The notes under the pieces are model-generated. The model did no database searches. It was not told where the DNA came from and worked only from the letters and a program-made list of their open reading frames with translations. The translations under genes were made by a program, and so were the position numbers. 64,000 nt of DNA from CAJCIT01 sp963771305 (GTDB lineage: Bacteria > Acidobacteriota > Terriglobia > Bryobacterales > Bryobacteraceae), in contig CAVYTS010000026.1 of NCBI GenBank assembly GCA_963771305.1, forward strand, positions 558,001-622,000, read 5' to 3'. This document shows positions 39,478 through 48,555 of this stretch, one piece after another. The first letter of the stretch is position 1. Every line of letters starts with the position of its first letter.

Positions 39478-41001
39478 TTGTTGCGGCCAATCTACATTCG
39501 CGTCCACCATACCGACAACGTCGCGATCATTATCGACGCAGACGGCATCGCGCGCGGCGCAGCTAGTCCATGCGGCCTGATCGCCCGCGAGCTCATCCCT
39601 CAGTCTCACAAGATCGCGCTCCAACGCATCGAGGCCGGCGAAGCGGTGACCCGCTATGGCCAGACCATCGGCTACGCGAACCGGTGGATCCACGCCGGTT
39701 CGTGGGTACGGGAAGAGATGCTTCGTCTGCCTGCGCCGCCACCTCTCGATTGCATGCCGCTTGCCACCGCGGTGCCTGCCCCTCAGCCGCCACTACCGGA
39801 TTACACCTTTCAGGGATTTCGCAATCGCGATGGCTCGGTGGGGACCAAGAACATTCTCGGCATCACGACCACCGTTCAGTGCGTCGCGCCGACTGTCGAC
39901 TATGCCGTGCGCCGTATCAAAGCGGAAATGCTGCCGCACTTCGCGAACGTTGACGACGTAGTCGCCATCACACACAACTACGGATGTGGTGTCGCGATTG
40001 ATGTGCCGGACGCCGCCATACCCATCCGCACCCTGAGAAACATCAGCCTGAATCCCAATCTGGCGGGGCAGGCCTTGGTGGTAAGTCTTGGCTGCGAGAA
40101 GTTGCAGCCCGATCGTTTGTTCAGTTCGGACCTGCCAATCTTCTCCGCCGGAAATCTGATTCGATTGCAGGATGAGCGGGGCTTCGGCGAAAGTGTTGCC
40201 TCCATCATGCGTGCGGTGGAGAAGAAGTTGTCCGAACTCGATCGGCGCCGGCGCGAAAGCTGTCCCGCGTCGGAGCTGTCGGTAGGGCTGCAATGCGGGG
40301 GTAGCGATGCCTTCTCGGGAGTGACTTGCAATCCCGCCGTCGGTATTGCCGCGGACTTGCTGGTTCGCGCCGGCGCGACCGTCTGCTTTTCGGAGGTCAC
40401 GGAAGTGCGCGACGCCGTCCATTTGCTGACACCCCGCGCCGTCAATGAAGATGTGGGCCGGGCGCTGATCGAAGAGATGCGTTGGTACGACGAATACCTA
40501 CGAAAAGGCGGTGCCGATCGCAGCGCCAATCCCACGCCCGGCAATAAGCGCGGCGGCTTGGCGAACGTGGTCGAGAAGGCGTTGGGCTCCATCGCCAAAG
40601 CAGGAAGTTCCGCCATCACGGCCGTTGCGGGCCATGGCGAAAAGGTGAAGAGCAAAGGCCTGGTCTTCGCCGCGACACCGGCCAGCGATTTTATCTGCGG
40701 CACCCAACAGCTGGCCTCCATGAATCTCCACGTTTTTACGACCGGCGAAGGCAGCCCTTACGGCTTGGCGCTCGTGCCGGTGGTCAAGGTCTCGTCGCGC
40801 ACGGCATTGGCTGAAAAGTGGCACGACTTGATCGATATCGATGCAGGTCGTATCGCAACCGGCGAAGCCACTACGGAGCAGGTTGGATGGGAGATCTTCC
40901 AGTTCATACTCGACGTGGCCAGCGGGAGCAAGAAGACCTGGGCCGACCACTGGGGCCTCAGCAACGCCTTGATCCCCTTTAACCCCGGCCCGGTAACCTA
41001 A
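39478..41001 (+). CDS. garD: Galactarate dehydratase (UxaA/GarD family)
   Basis: 507 residues from TTG 39478. An N-terminal SAF-like domain (YIRVHHTDNVAIIIDADG) precedes the UxaA core: FQGFRNRDGSVGTKNILGI, THNYGCGVAIDVPDAAIPIR, VSLGCEKLQPDRLF, LSVGLQCGGSDAFSGVTCNP and SDFICGTQQLASMNLHVFTT. The Cys residues in YGCG, LGCEK and CGGSDAFSG bind catalytic iron. The family includes altronate and galactarate dehydratases; the neighbours gudD and kdgD favour galactarate (mucate) to 5-dehydro-4-deoxyglucarate. It converges with gudD, 24 bases apart. Confidence 0.88.
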   Translation: MLRPIYIRVHHTDNVAIIIDADGIARGAASPCGLIARELIPQSHKIALQRIEAGEAVTRYGQTIGYANRWIHAGSWVREEMLRLPAPPPLDCMPLATAVPAPQPPLPDYTFQGFRNRDGSVGTKNILGITTTVQCVAPTVDYAVRRIKAEMLPHFANVDDVVAITHNYGCGVAIDVPDAAIPIRTLRNISLNPNLAGQALVVSLGCEKLQPDRLFSSDLPIFSAGNLIRLQDERGFGESVASIMRAVEKKLSELDRRRRESCPASELSVGLQCGGSDAFSGVTCNPAVGIAADLLVRAGATVCFSEVTEVRDAVHLLTPRAVNEDVGRALIEEMRWYDEYLRKGGADRSANPTPGNKRGGLANVVEKALGSIAKAGSSAITAVAGHGEKVKSKGLVFAATPASDFICGTQQLASMNLHVFTTGEGSPYGLALVPVVKVSSRTALAEKWHDLIDIDAGRIATGEATTEQVGWEIFQFILDVASGSKKTWADHWGLSNALIPFNPGPVT

Positions 41002-41025
41002 GTTCTCTCAGCAGTCCACCGGTGT

Positions 41026-42345
41026 CTACCACCTCGGCAACACACGCTTCCAATTCGGGTCAACGCGACTTCGCATCTCCGCTTCATCGTCACGCTTCCG
41101 ATACTGGATCTTGTCATACCGCTCGCGGCCGCGCGCCACCTGATCGTAATCCAACTCCACACCCAAGCCCGGCTTCGCCGGGATTTCCACCGCGCCATCC
41201 TTGAACTTTACCCGTCCTCCTGCGACCACCTCATCCCGTTCGGTCTGCCACGGATAGTGGGTATCGCAGGGATACGTCAGGTTAGGGCAAGCGGCCGCCA
41301 CATGCGTCATCGCCATCAGGCTAACTCCCAAGTGACTGTTCGAATGCATCGAAAGCCCCATACTCAGCACGCCACACAGATGTGACAAGTGCTGTACCTG
41401 TCGCATTCCGCCCCAATAGTGCGGGTCAGACAAGACAATCTGCACAGCCTCCAGGTCCCTCGCACGCGGAACGTCGGCAAACTGCGTCACTGCGACGTTG
41501 CTGGCCAGTGGTGTCTCAATGCCCTTTGCTCGCAACCTTCGTCGCACCTCGCTCATGCCGGCCAGCTCCGGACACGGATCCTCCAGATACCCTTCAGCGG
41601 CAAGTTCCTGACGCAAGGCTTCCCCCACCTGCACCGAGGTCTCCACCGACCAGGCACAATTGGGATCGATCCGGAGGGGATATGCGGGTCCAAACTCCGC
41701 TCGCAACGCTCGGATTGTCGCAATCTCCTGATCGGGATCCAGCACGCCGCCCTTCAGTTTGATCTCGCGGAATCCGTATTTCTCCACCATCTGACGGCAC
41801 TCGCGCACTGTCGCTGTCGGATCCAGCACTTCGCCATACTCGTCCTCATACGTCCCATCACCGCCCCCTCCCCCGTGCTTGTAGAACAAATACGCGGAAA
41901 AGGGAACACGGTCCCGCACGCGGCCACCGATCACCTCGCATACCGGGCGGTTGACGGCCTTTCCGATAATGTCGAGGCACGCTATCTCAATCGCAGCAAA
42001 CGTGCGGTTGTTCTGATCGAGCGGATTCTCTCCCGGGACCAGCCACGTCTGGCTGCGATCACCCCCGGCATCTTTCGCCCGCGCCGGTTCCGCGCACACC
42101 TGTTCGTACAGGCCGGCCAGCTGGAATGGATCTCTCCCAATCACCACGTGGCGAGCCGCTTCCAGCGCGGCCCGCGGTCCATCCCCGCCGTAGGTTTCGC
42201 TGATGCCCCGGATGCCATCGTCCGTCGCAAGCTCGACAATTGTTCGCAGCGCCCAAGGCGCGTGCAGTCCGTAGGAACTCCGCAGCGGCGGGTCCGCGAT
42301 AGCAATCGAGTGAAACGTCAGTGAGGAGATTCGCATGCAGTTCAT
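41026..42345 (-). CDS. gudD: Glucarate dehydratase (enolase superfamily)
   Basis: 439 residues; ATG 42336 is as likely as 42345. Key enolase-superfamily features: the K-x-K base in REIKLKGGVLD, the metal ligands beginning at RIDPNCAWS, then EDPCPEL and the His-Asp dyad end SMGLSMHSNSHLGVSLMAM. Motifs LDIIGKAVNRPVCEVIGG and TLAFS-like AYLFYKH confirm the subgroup. It dehydrates D-glucarate (and L-idarate) to 5-dehydro-4-deoxy-D-glucarate. It is divergent from the transporter gene across 138 bases, where both promoters must lie. Confidence 0.93.
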   Translation of the reverse strand: MNCMRISSLTFHSIAIADPPLRSSYGLHAPWALRTIVELATDDGIRGISETYGGDGPRAALEAARHVVIGRDPFQLAGLYEQVCAEPARAKDAGGDRSQTWLVPGENPLDQNNRTFAAIEIACLDIIGKAVNRPVCEVIGGRVRDRVPFSAYLFYKHGGGGGDGTYEDEYGEVLDPTATVRECRQMVEKYGFREIKLKGGVLDPDQEIATIRALRAEFGPAYPLRIDPNCAWSVETSVQVGEALRQELAAEGYLEDPCPELAGMSEVRRRLRAKGIETPLASNVAVTQFADVPRARDLEAVQIVLSDPHYWGGMRQVQHLSHLCGVLSMGLSMHSNSHLGVSLMAMTHVAAACPNLTYPCDTHYPWQTERDEVVAGGRVKFKDGAVEIPAKPGLGVELDYDQVARGRERYDKIQYRKRDDEAEMRSRVDPNWKRVLPRW

Positions 42346-42483
42346 TGCTCTTCCGCTATTGACCGCGGCGGTAACGCGATGATAGCGTCAGCATTCTGGA
42401 TTTAATCATGAATCGCGGAAACCTCCACCACCGGGCTGCTTCAATACTCGCCCGTTCGCCCGCGCTTCTACTAGGGCGAGCCG

Positions 42484-43794
42484 ATGCCTAACCCGGCCGG
42501 CTCCCTCTCGGGGCCGCTGCCAGCCTCGCTCGAAAGCCCGCGCGAGACCCTGCGCCGTTGGGCCATCGTCGGTCTGCTTTGTATCGCGTTCATTATTGCC
42601 TACATCGACCGTCAGAACCTCTCCTTCGCTTTAGCCGATCGCGACTTCAAAAGCTTCTTCGGGCTCACTGACAACACGCGCGGCTTGTTGAACTCGGCCT
42701 TCTTCTGGACCTATGCCGCCCTGCAGATTCCCGCCGGCTGGACAGTTGACCGGTATGGCGTGAAGCGCCCGTTCGCCGTCGGGCTTGCGGTGTGGAGCAT
42801 ACTCGCCGGCCTCACCGGCTGGTGTGGAACGTTCACGCAGCTCTTCGCCCTGCGCCTGCTGTTAGGCGCGGGAGAGGCAGTCAACACCCCGGCAGGCATG
42901 CGCTGGCTCCGCCTCAACTTCCGCCAGGAAAACCACGGATTCGTCATGGGCCTCTATCAGGCTTCCGCCAAAGCAGGTCCCGCCATCGGCGCTCCGTTGA
43001 TCGCGTGGCTCTTGCTCAGCTACGGCTGGCGCGCCATGTTCATCGTCGTCGGATTTGGCTCCCTGATTTGGATTCTGCCCTGGATGTTGATCGTCCGCGA
43101 CAACGACCGGGAACTCGAAGCAGCCGTCCTGAAACGTCCGGACATCCCAGCCATCTCTTTCACTGAGCTGCTTCTCAACCGCGCCATGATCGGCATCATT
43201 ATAGGCTCGTTCTGTTACAACTACTACAACTACTTCTGTCTGACCTGGCTTCCTTCCTACTTCGCCGAGCAGCGCGGGCTTTCACTCAACTCCACCGGCT
43301 GGTTCACCGGTTTTGGCTACTGGGGCTTCGCCGTGGTTTCCACTGCCGCGGGATACGTGTCGGACATCCTGATTCGCCGCGGCGCGCCCGCAATCCGCAT
43401 TCGCCGGATGTTCATCATCGCCGGCTTTCTGATCGCCTCCACCGAAATGATCGGCGCCGCCGCACCATCCAACAAGGTGGCGCTTTTTTTCGCGGTCTTT
43501 TCGCTCAGCGGCCTCGGCCTGGCGACCGGGAATCTGTGGGCGTTGACTCCCGCTATGCTGCCCGGTGCGCCGCCCGCCCGCCTCGCGGCTGTCCAAAACA
43601 TGGCCGCGAATATCCCGGGCATTGTGGCGCCCATTCTCACGGGCTGGCTCAAGCAAGCGACTGGTGGCTATCGAGCGCCCATGCTAGCGAATCTCTTCTT
43701 TATCTTTCTCGGAATTGCCAGTTATCTGGTTCTGGTTCGTCCCAAGTACGCGCTCTCGGCGCATAGCACCCAACTCTTGAAGGACTCCCACTAA
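42484..43794 (+). CDS. MFS anion:cation symporter, glucarate/galactarate transporter-like
   Basis: 436 residues with 12 membrane segments. It opens with AIVGLLCIAFIIAYIDRQNL, the ACS-family start; LNSAFFWTYAALQIPAGWTV and DRYGVKRPF form the MFS signature loop, and GAGEAVNTPAGMRWLRLNF matches GudP-type proteins. The second half has YNYYNYFCLTWLPSYFAEQR. It probably imports D-glucarate or D-galactarate with protons for the enzymes around it. The dehydratase/aldolase gene kdgD begins 2 bases after its stop, so the two are co-transcribed. Confidence 0.9.
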   Translation: MPNPAGSLSGPLPASLESPRETLRRWAIVGLLCIAFIIAYIDRQNLSFALADRDFKSFFGLTDNTRGLLNSAFFWTYAALQIPAGWTVDRYGVKRPFAVGLAVWSILAGLTGWCGTFTQLFALRLLLGAGEAVNTPAGMRWLRLNFRQENHGFVMGLYQASAKAGPAIGAPLIAWLLLSYGWRAMFIVVGFGSLIWILPWMLIVRDNDRELEAAVLKRPDIPAISFTELLLNRAMIGIIIGSFCYNYYNYFCLTWLPSYFAEQRGLSLNSTGWFTGFGYWGFAVVSTAAGYVSDILIRRGAPAIRIRRMFIIAGFLIASTEMIGAAAPSNKVALFFAVFSLSGLGLATGNLWALTPAMLPGAPPARLAAVQNMAANIPGIVAPILTGWLKQATGGYRAPMLANLFFIFLGIASYLVLVRPKYALSAHSTQLLKDSH

Positions 43795-43796
43795 AC

Positions 43797-44708
43797 ATGC
43801 CCTCGATTCCATCTCCTTTGGTTGCCGGACTTCATGGTGTCTTTGGCTTTCCCGTGACTCCGTTCCGTGCGGATCTTTCTCTTGATCTCGACGGCCTTGC
43901 CCGCAATGTGGACAATATGGCCGGTTATCCATTCTGCGCAATTGTCGCCGCCGGAGGTACCGGCGAACTCTACTCGTTGACCGTCGAGGAGGCCGAGCAA
44001 GTCGTTCGCACCACGGTGGAAGCCGTCAATGGACGAATGCCCGTTGTCGCCGGCATTGGCTTCAACACACCAATCGGCTCGGAGCTTGCCAGACGCGCGG
44101 AACGTGCGGGCGCCCAGTGCCTGCTCGCCCTGCCTCCCTACTATGTCGGCGCGCCGGAGGAAGGTCTGTTCGCCTACTATCAGGCCATCGGCGCTGCCAC
44201 CGGGCTTCCGCTCATGGTGTACAGCCGCGACTGGGCCACCTTTACGCCCGAGATGGTTGCCCGGTTGGCGGAGCGCGTCCCGACTCTGGCCGGATGGAAG
44301 GATGGCCAGGGTGACATCCGCCGCTACCAGCGCATCATGCAGTACAACGGCGACCGTCTCGCCTGGTTCGGCGGGCTCGGCGACGATTGCGTGCCGGGCT
44401 ACTTCGCAATCGGCGTCCAAGCCTTCACTTCGAGTATTTCCAACATCAGCCCGCGCCTCTCACTCGACTTGGCCGAGGCCGGCCTCCGGCGAGATTTCGA
44501 CCGACTCAATCTCCTCATGCAGCGCTACGTCAGTCCCCTCTACGCTCTCCGGGAGCGAATGCGCGGGTATGAAGTGGCGGTGATGAAACAAGCTATGGAG
44601 ATTCTCGGCATGCCGGCCGGCCCGGTTCGTCCGCCCCTGACGAATTGCCGCCCGCAAGATGTCGACGATCTCCGCAAGCTGATGGGAGTCTACAGTGACA
44701 AGACCTGA
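43797..44708 (+). CDS. kdgD: 5-dehydro-4-deoxyglucarate dehydratase
   Basis: 303 residues of the DapA/NAL class I aldolase superfamily. GVFGFPVTPFRADLSLDLDG is the subgroup N-terminus; AAGGTGELYSLTVEEAEQVV is the substrate-carboxylate loop; VYSRDWATFT carries the catalytic Tyr and AGWKDGQGDIRRY the Schiff-base Lys. GLGDDCVPGYFAIGVQAFTS completes the pattern. It converts 5-dehydro-4-deoxyglucarate to 2-oxoglutarate semialdehyde, CO2 and water, joining the products of both garD and gudD. The semialdehyde dehydrogenase that would finish the pathway is not in this window. Confidence 0.93.
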   Translation: MPSIPSPLVAGLHGVFGFPVTPFRADLSLDLDGLARNVDNMAGYPFCAIVAAGGTGELYSLTVEEAEQVVRTTVEAVNGRMPVVAGIGFNTPIGSELARRAERAGAQCLLALPPYYVGAPEEGLFAYYQAIGAATGLPLMVYSRDWATFTPEMVARLAERVPTLAGWKDGQGDIRRYQRIMQYNGDRLAWFGGLGDDCVPGYFAIGVQAFTSSISNISPRLSLDLAEAGLRRDFDRLNLLMQRYVSPLYALRERMRGYEVAVMKQAMEILGMPAGPVRPPLTNCRPQDVDDLRKLMGVYSDKT

Positions 44709-44773
44709 CGAAGTGGGGCTGGATCCCCAGACCTGCTCTTGTCGCCTACGACCGGCTTTGCTGACGCGCTGCT

Positions 44774-45631
44774 TTACGCCGGTCCGCTCCCCAACTGCCG
44801 CAACACCTGTTCCCTGATCAACTCCTCGACATCCGCCATCTGCTCGGATAGCATATTGATCTTCTTCGATAGGCCTTTGATTTCGGCCTCCGAGCGGCGA
44901 TTTACTTCGAAATCCAATTCGCCGCGCACCCGATCCTTCTGGTCCTGGCGGTTCTGGCTCATCATGATCACCGGAGCCTGGATCGCAGCGAGCATCGAAA
45001 GGAACAGGTTTAACAGGATAAACGGATAGGGATCCCAGGCCTTCTGCCCCAACACGATGTTGATCAACGTGTAGATGATAAGCACCACGCCGAACAAGAT
45101 GATAAAGGACCACGACCCGCCAAACCGGGCCACACTATCGGCCACTTGCTGGCCAAACGTGGTGTCTTCTTCAATCACTTCATTCGGATTGCGAGCTGCC
45201 CGCACGCGAACCAGGTTTTGGGCTGCATGGAACTGACGCCCCAGAACCGTCAGCAGGTCCATGCCCGCGTGCGGCTTCTTGACCAGGAGTGTGGCGATGT
45301 CATTACGATCGATCTCCAGACAAATGCTGTCTTCGATCGCAACCGCGTCGGTTTGGTGCGGCGTCTCGTCCAGCATCGATGCGAAGCCAAAGAATTCGCC
45401 CGAACGTGGCTCATCCACCACCACCTCTTGATGGTCGTCGTCGATGGTGCTGACCCGGACCGCACCTTTCACCAGCACGTACGCCCGTCCGCCCGCATCT
45501 CCCCGTTTATAGATCCGCTGTCGCACCGCGAACGTTTTTACTTCTACCTGTGACGCCAAGACAGCCAGCTCGTCCTTGTCTAACAGGCTGAAAAGGGGTA
45601 CTACACTCAGTATCTCGGGGTCGCACGCCAT
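44774..45631 (-). CDS. Cyclic-nucleotide-binding and DUF1003 membrane protein
   Basis: 285 residues. An N-terminal cNMP-binding fold (LFSLLDKDELAVLASQVEVK, YVLVKGAVRVSTIDDDHQEV, RSGEFFGFASMLDETPHQTD; the phosphate-binding Arg is not obvious) covers residues 1-125. A DUF1003 module follows with two membrane helices (WSFIILFGVVLIIYTLINIV; YPFILLNLFLSMLAAIQAPV), MMSQNRQDQKDR and a C-terminal coiled coil (ISLSKKINMLSEQMADVEEL region). The coupling suggests regulation by a nucleotide, but the role of DUF1003 is unknown. It is convergent with kdgD and precedes ppk1's end by about 95 bases on the same strand. Confidence 0.88.
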   Translation of the reverse strand: MACDPEILSVVPLFSLLDKDELAVLASQVEVKTFAVRQRIYKRGDAGGRAYVLVKGAVRVSTIDDDHQEVVVDEPRSGEFFGFASMLDETPHQTDAVAIEDSICLEIDRNDIATLLVKKPHAGMDLLTVLGRQFHAAQNLVRVRAARNPNEVIEEDTTFGQQVADSVARFGGSWSFIILFGVVLIIYTLINIVLGQKAWDPYPFILLNLFLSMLAAIQAPVIMMSQNRQDQKDRVRGELDFEVNRRSEAEIKGLSKKINMLSEQMADVEELIREQVLRQLGSGPA

Positions 45632-45725
45632 CGATCACCTCACCGTTCCGATCGCACAAGAAGCGAATTCTTGTATTTTAGACTTGAGCGGGCGCAGGCT
45701 TTCAAAGGTCGCACTGAAGTTCGGT

Positions 45726-47849
45726 TTAGGCGCCCAGGCGCGCGCGTGTCAGGTTCATCAGCGTTTGATGTGTGCCCAGCGTCTCCGGGTCGCCGCCCAT
45801 TCCTTCGGGTTGCAGCTGACTGTAACGGCCATCGGATCCCAATACCCACGCTTGACGGTGGTCGCGCAGGCAGATGTCCAGCACTTCCCAAAGCTTCTCC
45901 TTGAGGCCGGCGACCACCGGCGTCACTACCTCCACTCTCTTCGACAGGTTCCGGTACATCCAGTCCGCCGAACCGATAAAGAACTCGCCCTCAACGGGAT
46001 TCTCCTTCCCATTCGCAAAGTGGAAAATGCGCGAGTGTTCGAGGAAACGCCCAATGATCGAACGGACCCGTATGTTCTCCGTCTGGCCGGGAACGCTCGG
46101 GCGCAAGCAACAGAAGCCGCGAATGACCAAATCAATCGGCACGCCGGCTTGCGAGGCCTCACACAGCGCTTCAATCACATCCGGGTCTTCAAGTTGATTC
46201 ATCTTGGCGACGATCCGGGCCGGCCGCCCTTCGGCCTTATTCTCGGCTTCACGCTTGATCAGATGCAGAATCCGTTTCCGCATGGTCGTCGGCGCCACCA
46301 GTATCGTAGAGCAATCCGGAGCCTTCGAGTGGCCTGTCAGGTAGTGAAACAGATTCACGATGTCCCGCGTAATCACCGGATCGCAGGTCAGCAGGCCGAA
46401 GTCCGCATACAGCTTGGCCGTTTTCACATGGTAGTTGCCGGTGCCGATGTGCACATAGCTGCGCAGGCCATTCGATTCCTTTCGCACCACCAGCGCGGTC
46501 TTGCCGTGCGTCTTGAGTCCAGCCACACCAAAGGTGACGTGGGCACCCACCCGTTCTAACTCCGCAGCCCAATGCAGATTACGTTCTTCGTCGAAGCGGG
46601 CGTTAATCTCCATCACGCAAGCGACCTGTTTGCCGCGTTCAGCCGCCCTCATCAGGGATTTCACGAACGGCGTATCGTCACCGATCCGGTAGGCCGTCAT
46701 CTTGATCACCACCGTTTGGGGGTCGTCGGCGGCGACGCTGATGAAGTGCTCAATGCTGGCATCGAAACTCTCGTAGGGATGGTGCACCAGCACATCACCG
46801 GCCTGCAGCGCCTTGAAAATCATTGCCGCCGCATGCGGGCCATCGTGCAAGGCGGGCGGCGCGATGGGCGTCCAGAGTGGGTCGCGCAGTTCCGGGATCG
46901 GCAGTCCGGCCAGTTCGAAGAGAGTGTTGTAGTCCACCTCTTCAGGCAAGTCATACAGATCCCAGGGAGACAGGTCGAACCGTGCCCGCAGCATTTCCTT
47001 TATCGTTGGATCTCCGCCTGGACCAAACTCCAAACGCACTACCGGCTCGTATCGACGCTGCCGGACCTGTTCCAGGACCAGCTCACGCAGCCCCATCCCG
47101 GCCTCTTCTGTGATTTCCACCTCCGCGTCGCGGGTCAGCCGCACCATCGTGAAGGAGTCCAGTCTCATTCCGTTGTATAGTTTGTGCACATTGCCGCGAA
47201 TCACTTCATACAGCGGAACGAATAGTCGTTTGCCTTTATCCACCTCGGTCTCGAGTGGAATCCAATGCCTCAGTTGCGCGGGAACCTTCACCCGCGCGTA
47301 GATCGACTCGGTGCGGCCGGGGTCATGCACCAGGAACGTCAGTGAAGTCGACAGGTTCGAGAGGAAGGGGAACGGATGCGACGGGTCGATCACCAGCGGC
47401 GTCAGGGCGGGCGATAAGTTCGCATCGAAGTAACGCCCGGCTTCGTCGCGCTGGCTTGCCGTCAGTTCGTTCCAATTCCGCAGTGCGATCCCGTGCTCCG
47501 CCAGGTGGGGAATGATCTGCTGCCGATAACAGTCCGCCTGGCGCTGTAGCATCGGGATCAGCTTGTCACGGACTTGCTGAAACTGGGCGCGCTCGGCGGG
47601 GCTCTGTCCATGCCGCAGAACAGCCATGCGTTTCATGAAAAACTCGTCCAGGTTTGAGGTGAAAATCGCCAGAAACTTCGCCCGCTCCAGCAGCGGTGTC
47701 CGCTCATCCAGCGCTTCGGCAAGCACGCGCTCGTTGAAGTCCAGCCAGCCCAAGTCTCGGTCGATCCAGATGTCCGCGAGCGGCTCGGGTAACGGCGTGT
47801 TCAGAACTCCCTGGTCGCCAACGGATGCCAGCGCCGGTGCTGCTGTCAT
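45726..47849 (-). CDS. ppk1: Polyphosphate kinase 1
   Basis: 707 residues from ATG 47849, chosen because AGGAGGG lies 6 bases upstream; the open frame reaches 47888. All four PPK1 domains are present: DRDLGWLDFNERVLAEALDE (N), LAIFTSNLDEFFMKRMAVL, the head domain PLVIDPSHPFPFLSNLSTSL, and the catalytic C1/C2 domains with HHPYESFDASIEHFI, VMEINARFDEERNLHWA and YVHIGTGNYHVKTAKLYAD (phospho-His region), FHYLTGHSKAP and RGFCCLRPSVPGQTENI. It reversibly transfers the gamma-phosphate of ATP to polyphosphate at the membrane. The polyphosphate glucokinase at 57903 can use the product. Confidence 0.95.
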   Translation of the reverse strand: MTAAPALASVGDQGVLNTPLPEPLADIWIDRDLGWLDFNERVLAEALDERTPLLERAKFLAIFTSNLDEFFMKRMAVLRHGQSPAERAQFQQVRDKLIPMLQRQADCYRQQIIPHLAEHGIALRNWNELTASQRDEAGRYFDANLSPALTPLVIDPSHPFPFLSNLSTSLTFLVHDPGRTESIYARVKVPAQLRHWIPLETEVDKGKRLFVPLYEVIRGNVHKLYNGMRLDSFTMVRLTRDAEVEITEEAGMGLRELVLEQVRQRRYEPVVRLEFGPGGDPTIKEMLRARFDLSPWDLYDLPEEVDYNTLFELAGLPIPELRDPLWTPIAPPALHDGPHAAAMIFKALQAGDVLVHHPYESFDASIEHFISVAADDPQTVVIKMTAYRIGDDTPFVKSLMRAAERGKQVACVMEINARFDEERNLHWAAELERVGAHVTFGVAGLKTHGKTALVVRKESNGLRSYVHIGTGNYHVKTAKLYADFGLLTCDPVITRDIVNLFHYLTGHSKAPDCSTILVAPTTMRKRILHLIKREAENKAEGRPARIVAKMNQLEDPDVIEALCEASQAGVPIDLVIRGFCCLRPSVPGQTENIRVRSIIGRFLEHSRIFHFANGKENPVEGEFFIGSADWMYRNLSKRVEVVTPVVAGLKEKLWEVLDICLRDHRQAWVLGSDGRYSQLQPEGMGGDPETLGTHQTLMNLTRARLGA

Positions 47850-48196
47850 GATTTCCCTCCTGCGCAAGCCTTGCCATGGAAAGCCCAAGTAAAGCCCATT
47901 CTATGGGCGCTCGCTCGCTGCATTATGAACAACGCGTTTCAGCTCCAAGATTCTTCTCTAAACGTCCTGCCGCCAAGCGCCCGGATCGAGCCATCATCCG
48001 AAACGGAGCAGCGAAGGTGACGGCGCGCAACCCGTGCGGATTTGTGCTGAGGTTTTCACGCCGACTCTGCCGCCTCTCCGAAGCTTTGGAATGGTAGTCG
48101 CAGACTGCGTTTGTGAACAGTGCGGATGGCAGACGATGCGTGGATCTCTCAAAGACGTGGATTTAATCGAGGTGTTTCCGCATCGTTTGGGAGTGA
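47850..48196. other. Non-coding region upstream of ppk1 with one dispersed repeat
   Basis: It holds the ribosome site and probably the promoter of ppk1 at its left end. The rest shows no gene. A copy of the GTGCTG..TTTTCA..GACTC repeat family lies at 48034-48067. Confidence 0.55.
48034..48067 (+). repeat. 34-base dispersed repeat, copy C
   Basis: Reads GTGCGGATTTGTGCTGAGG then TTTTCACGCCGACTC. It aligns without gaps to 57003-57036 and 57043-57076, and its second half aligns to the cores of the repeats at 16101 and 56802. Shared positions are GCGG, GTGCTG, TTTCA and the terminal (G)ACTC. Confidence 0.55.
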
Positions 48197-48337
48197 CTAG
48201 GCGGCCTTTTTGGGCTCGCCGGCGAGGGTAGCGACGACTTTCTTCTCGACGACACCGTCACCCGTGCAGAACTGAGCCAGTTTTTTCGCATTCGCGAGGT
48301 GGGCTTGGTTGAAGACAAGATCGCGTGAAAAAACGAA
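48197..48337 (-). pseudogene. C-terminal fragment of the host gene split by IS110
   Basis: Read on the minus strand from the IS edge it gives VFSRDLVFNQAHLANAKKLA then QFCTGDGVVEKKVVATLAGE and PKKAA, with stop TAG at 48199-48197. There is no start. It fits directly behind the end of the fragment at 49862-50600 (ARFGF), which lies on the far side of the IS110 element on the same strand. Together they would form one conserved acidobacterial protein of unknown function. Confidence 0.6.
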
Positions 48338-48555
48338 ACTCTCATGAGGGGCGTCCGTTCACCCCAGCCTATGAAAATGTGTGCGATGGTGGGCCCAGGC
48401 GGGAGCAGGTGGGCGGTATGGCTAATGGAGCAGTCGAACCGATAACGAAACTGGTCAGGCCGACATGGTGAATCCCCGAATGGAGCAGTTGAGGCGAGGA
48501 AGAAGATATACCTGAAGATGTGGGCTGTTCTTCCGCCGGGAAAGGAGGACAGACG
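48338..48555 (+). ncRNA. Candidate bridge-RNA region of the IS110 element
   Basis: IS110-group elements encode a structured bridge RNA in the non-coding stretch between the left end and the transposase start. Here that stretch is about 218 bases and free of coding signal. It contains a near-perfect direct repeat AATGGAGCAGTCGA (48424-48437) / AATGGAGCAGTTGA (48479-48492), which may mark paired loops. The call rests on position and family rule; I cannot fold it here. Confidence 0.35.

Noticed and set aside
41389..42324. 311-codon frame opposite gudD
   Set aside because: Antisense shadow of the glucarate dehydratase gene, whose catalytic motifs are complete.
44714..44740. TGGGG/CCCCA hairpin as a terminator between kdgD and the DUF1003 gene
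   Set aside because: Stem of only 5 bp and no T-tract on either strand.
45576..46559. 327-codon frame opposite ppk1
   Set aside because: Antisense shadow overlapping ppk1 and the DUF1003 gene; the composition mirrors ppk1.
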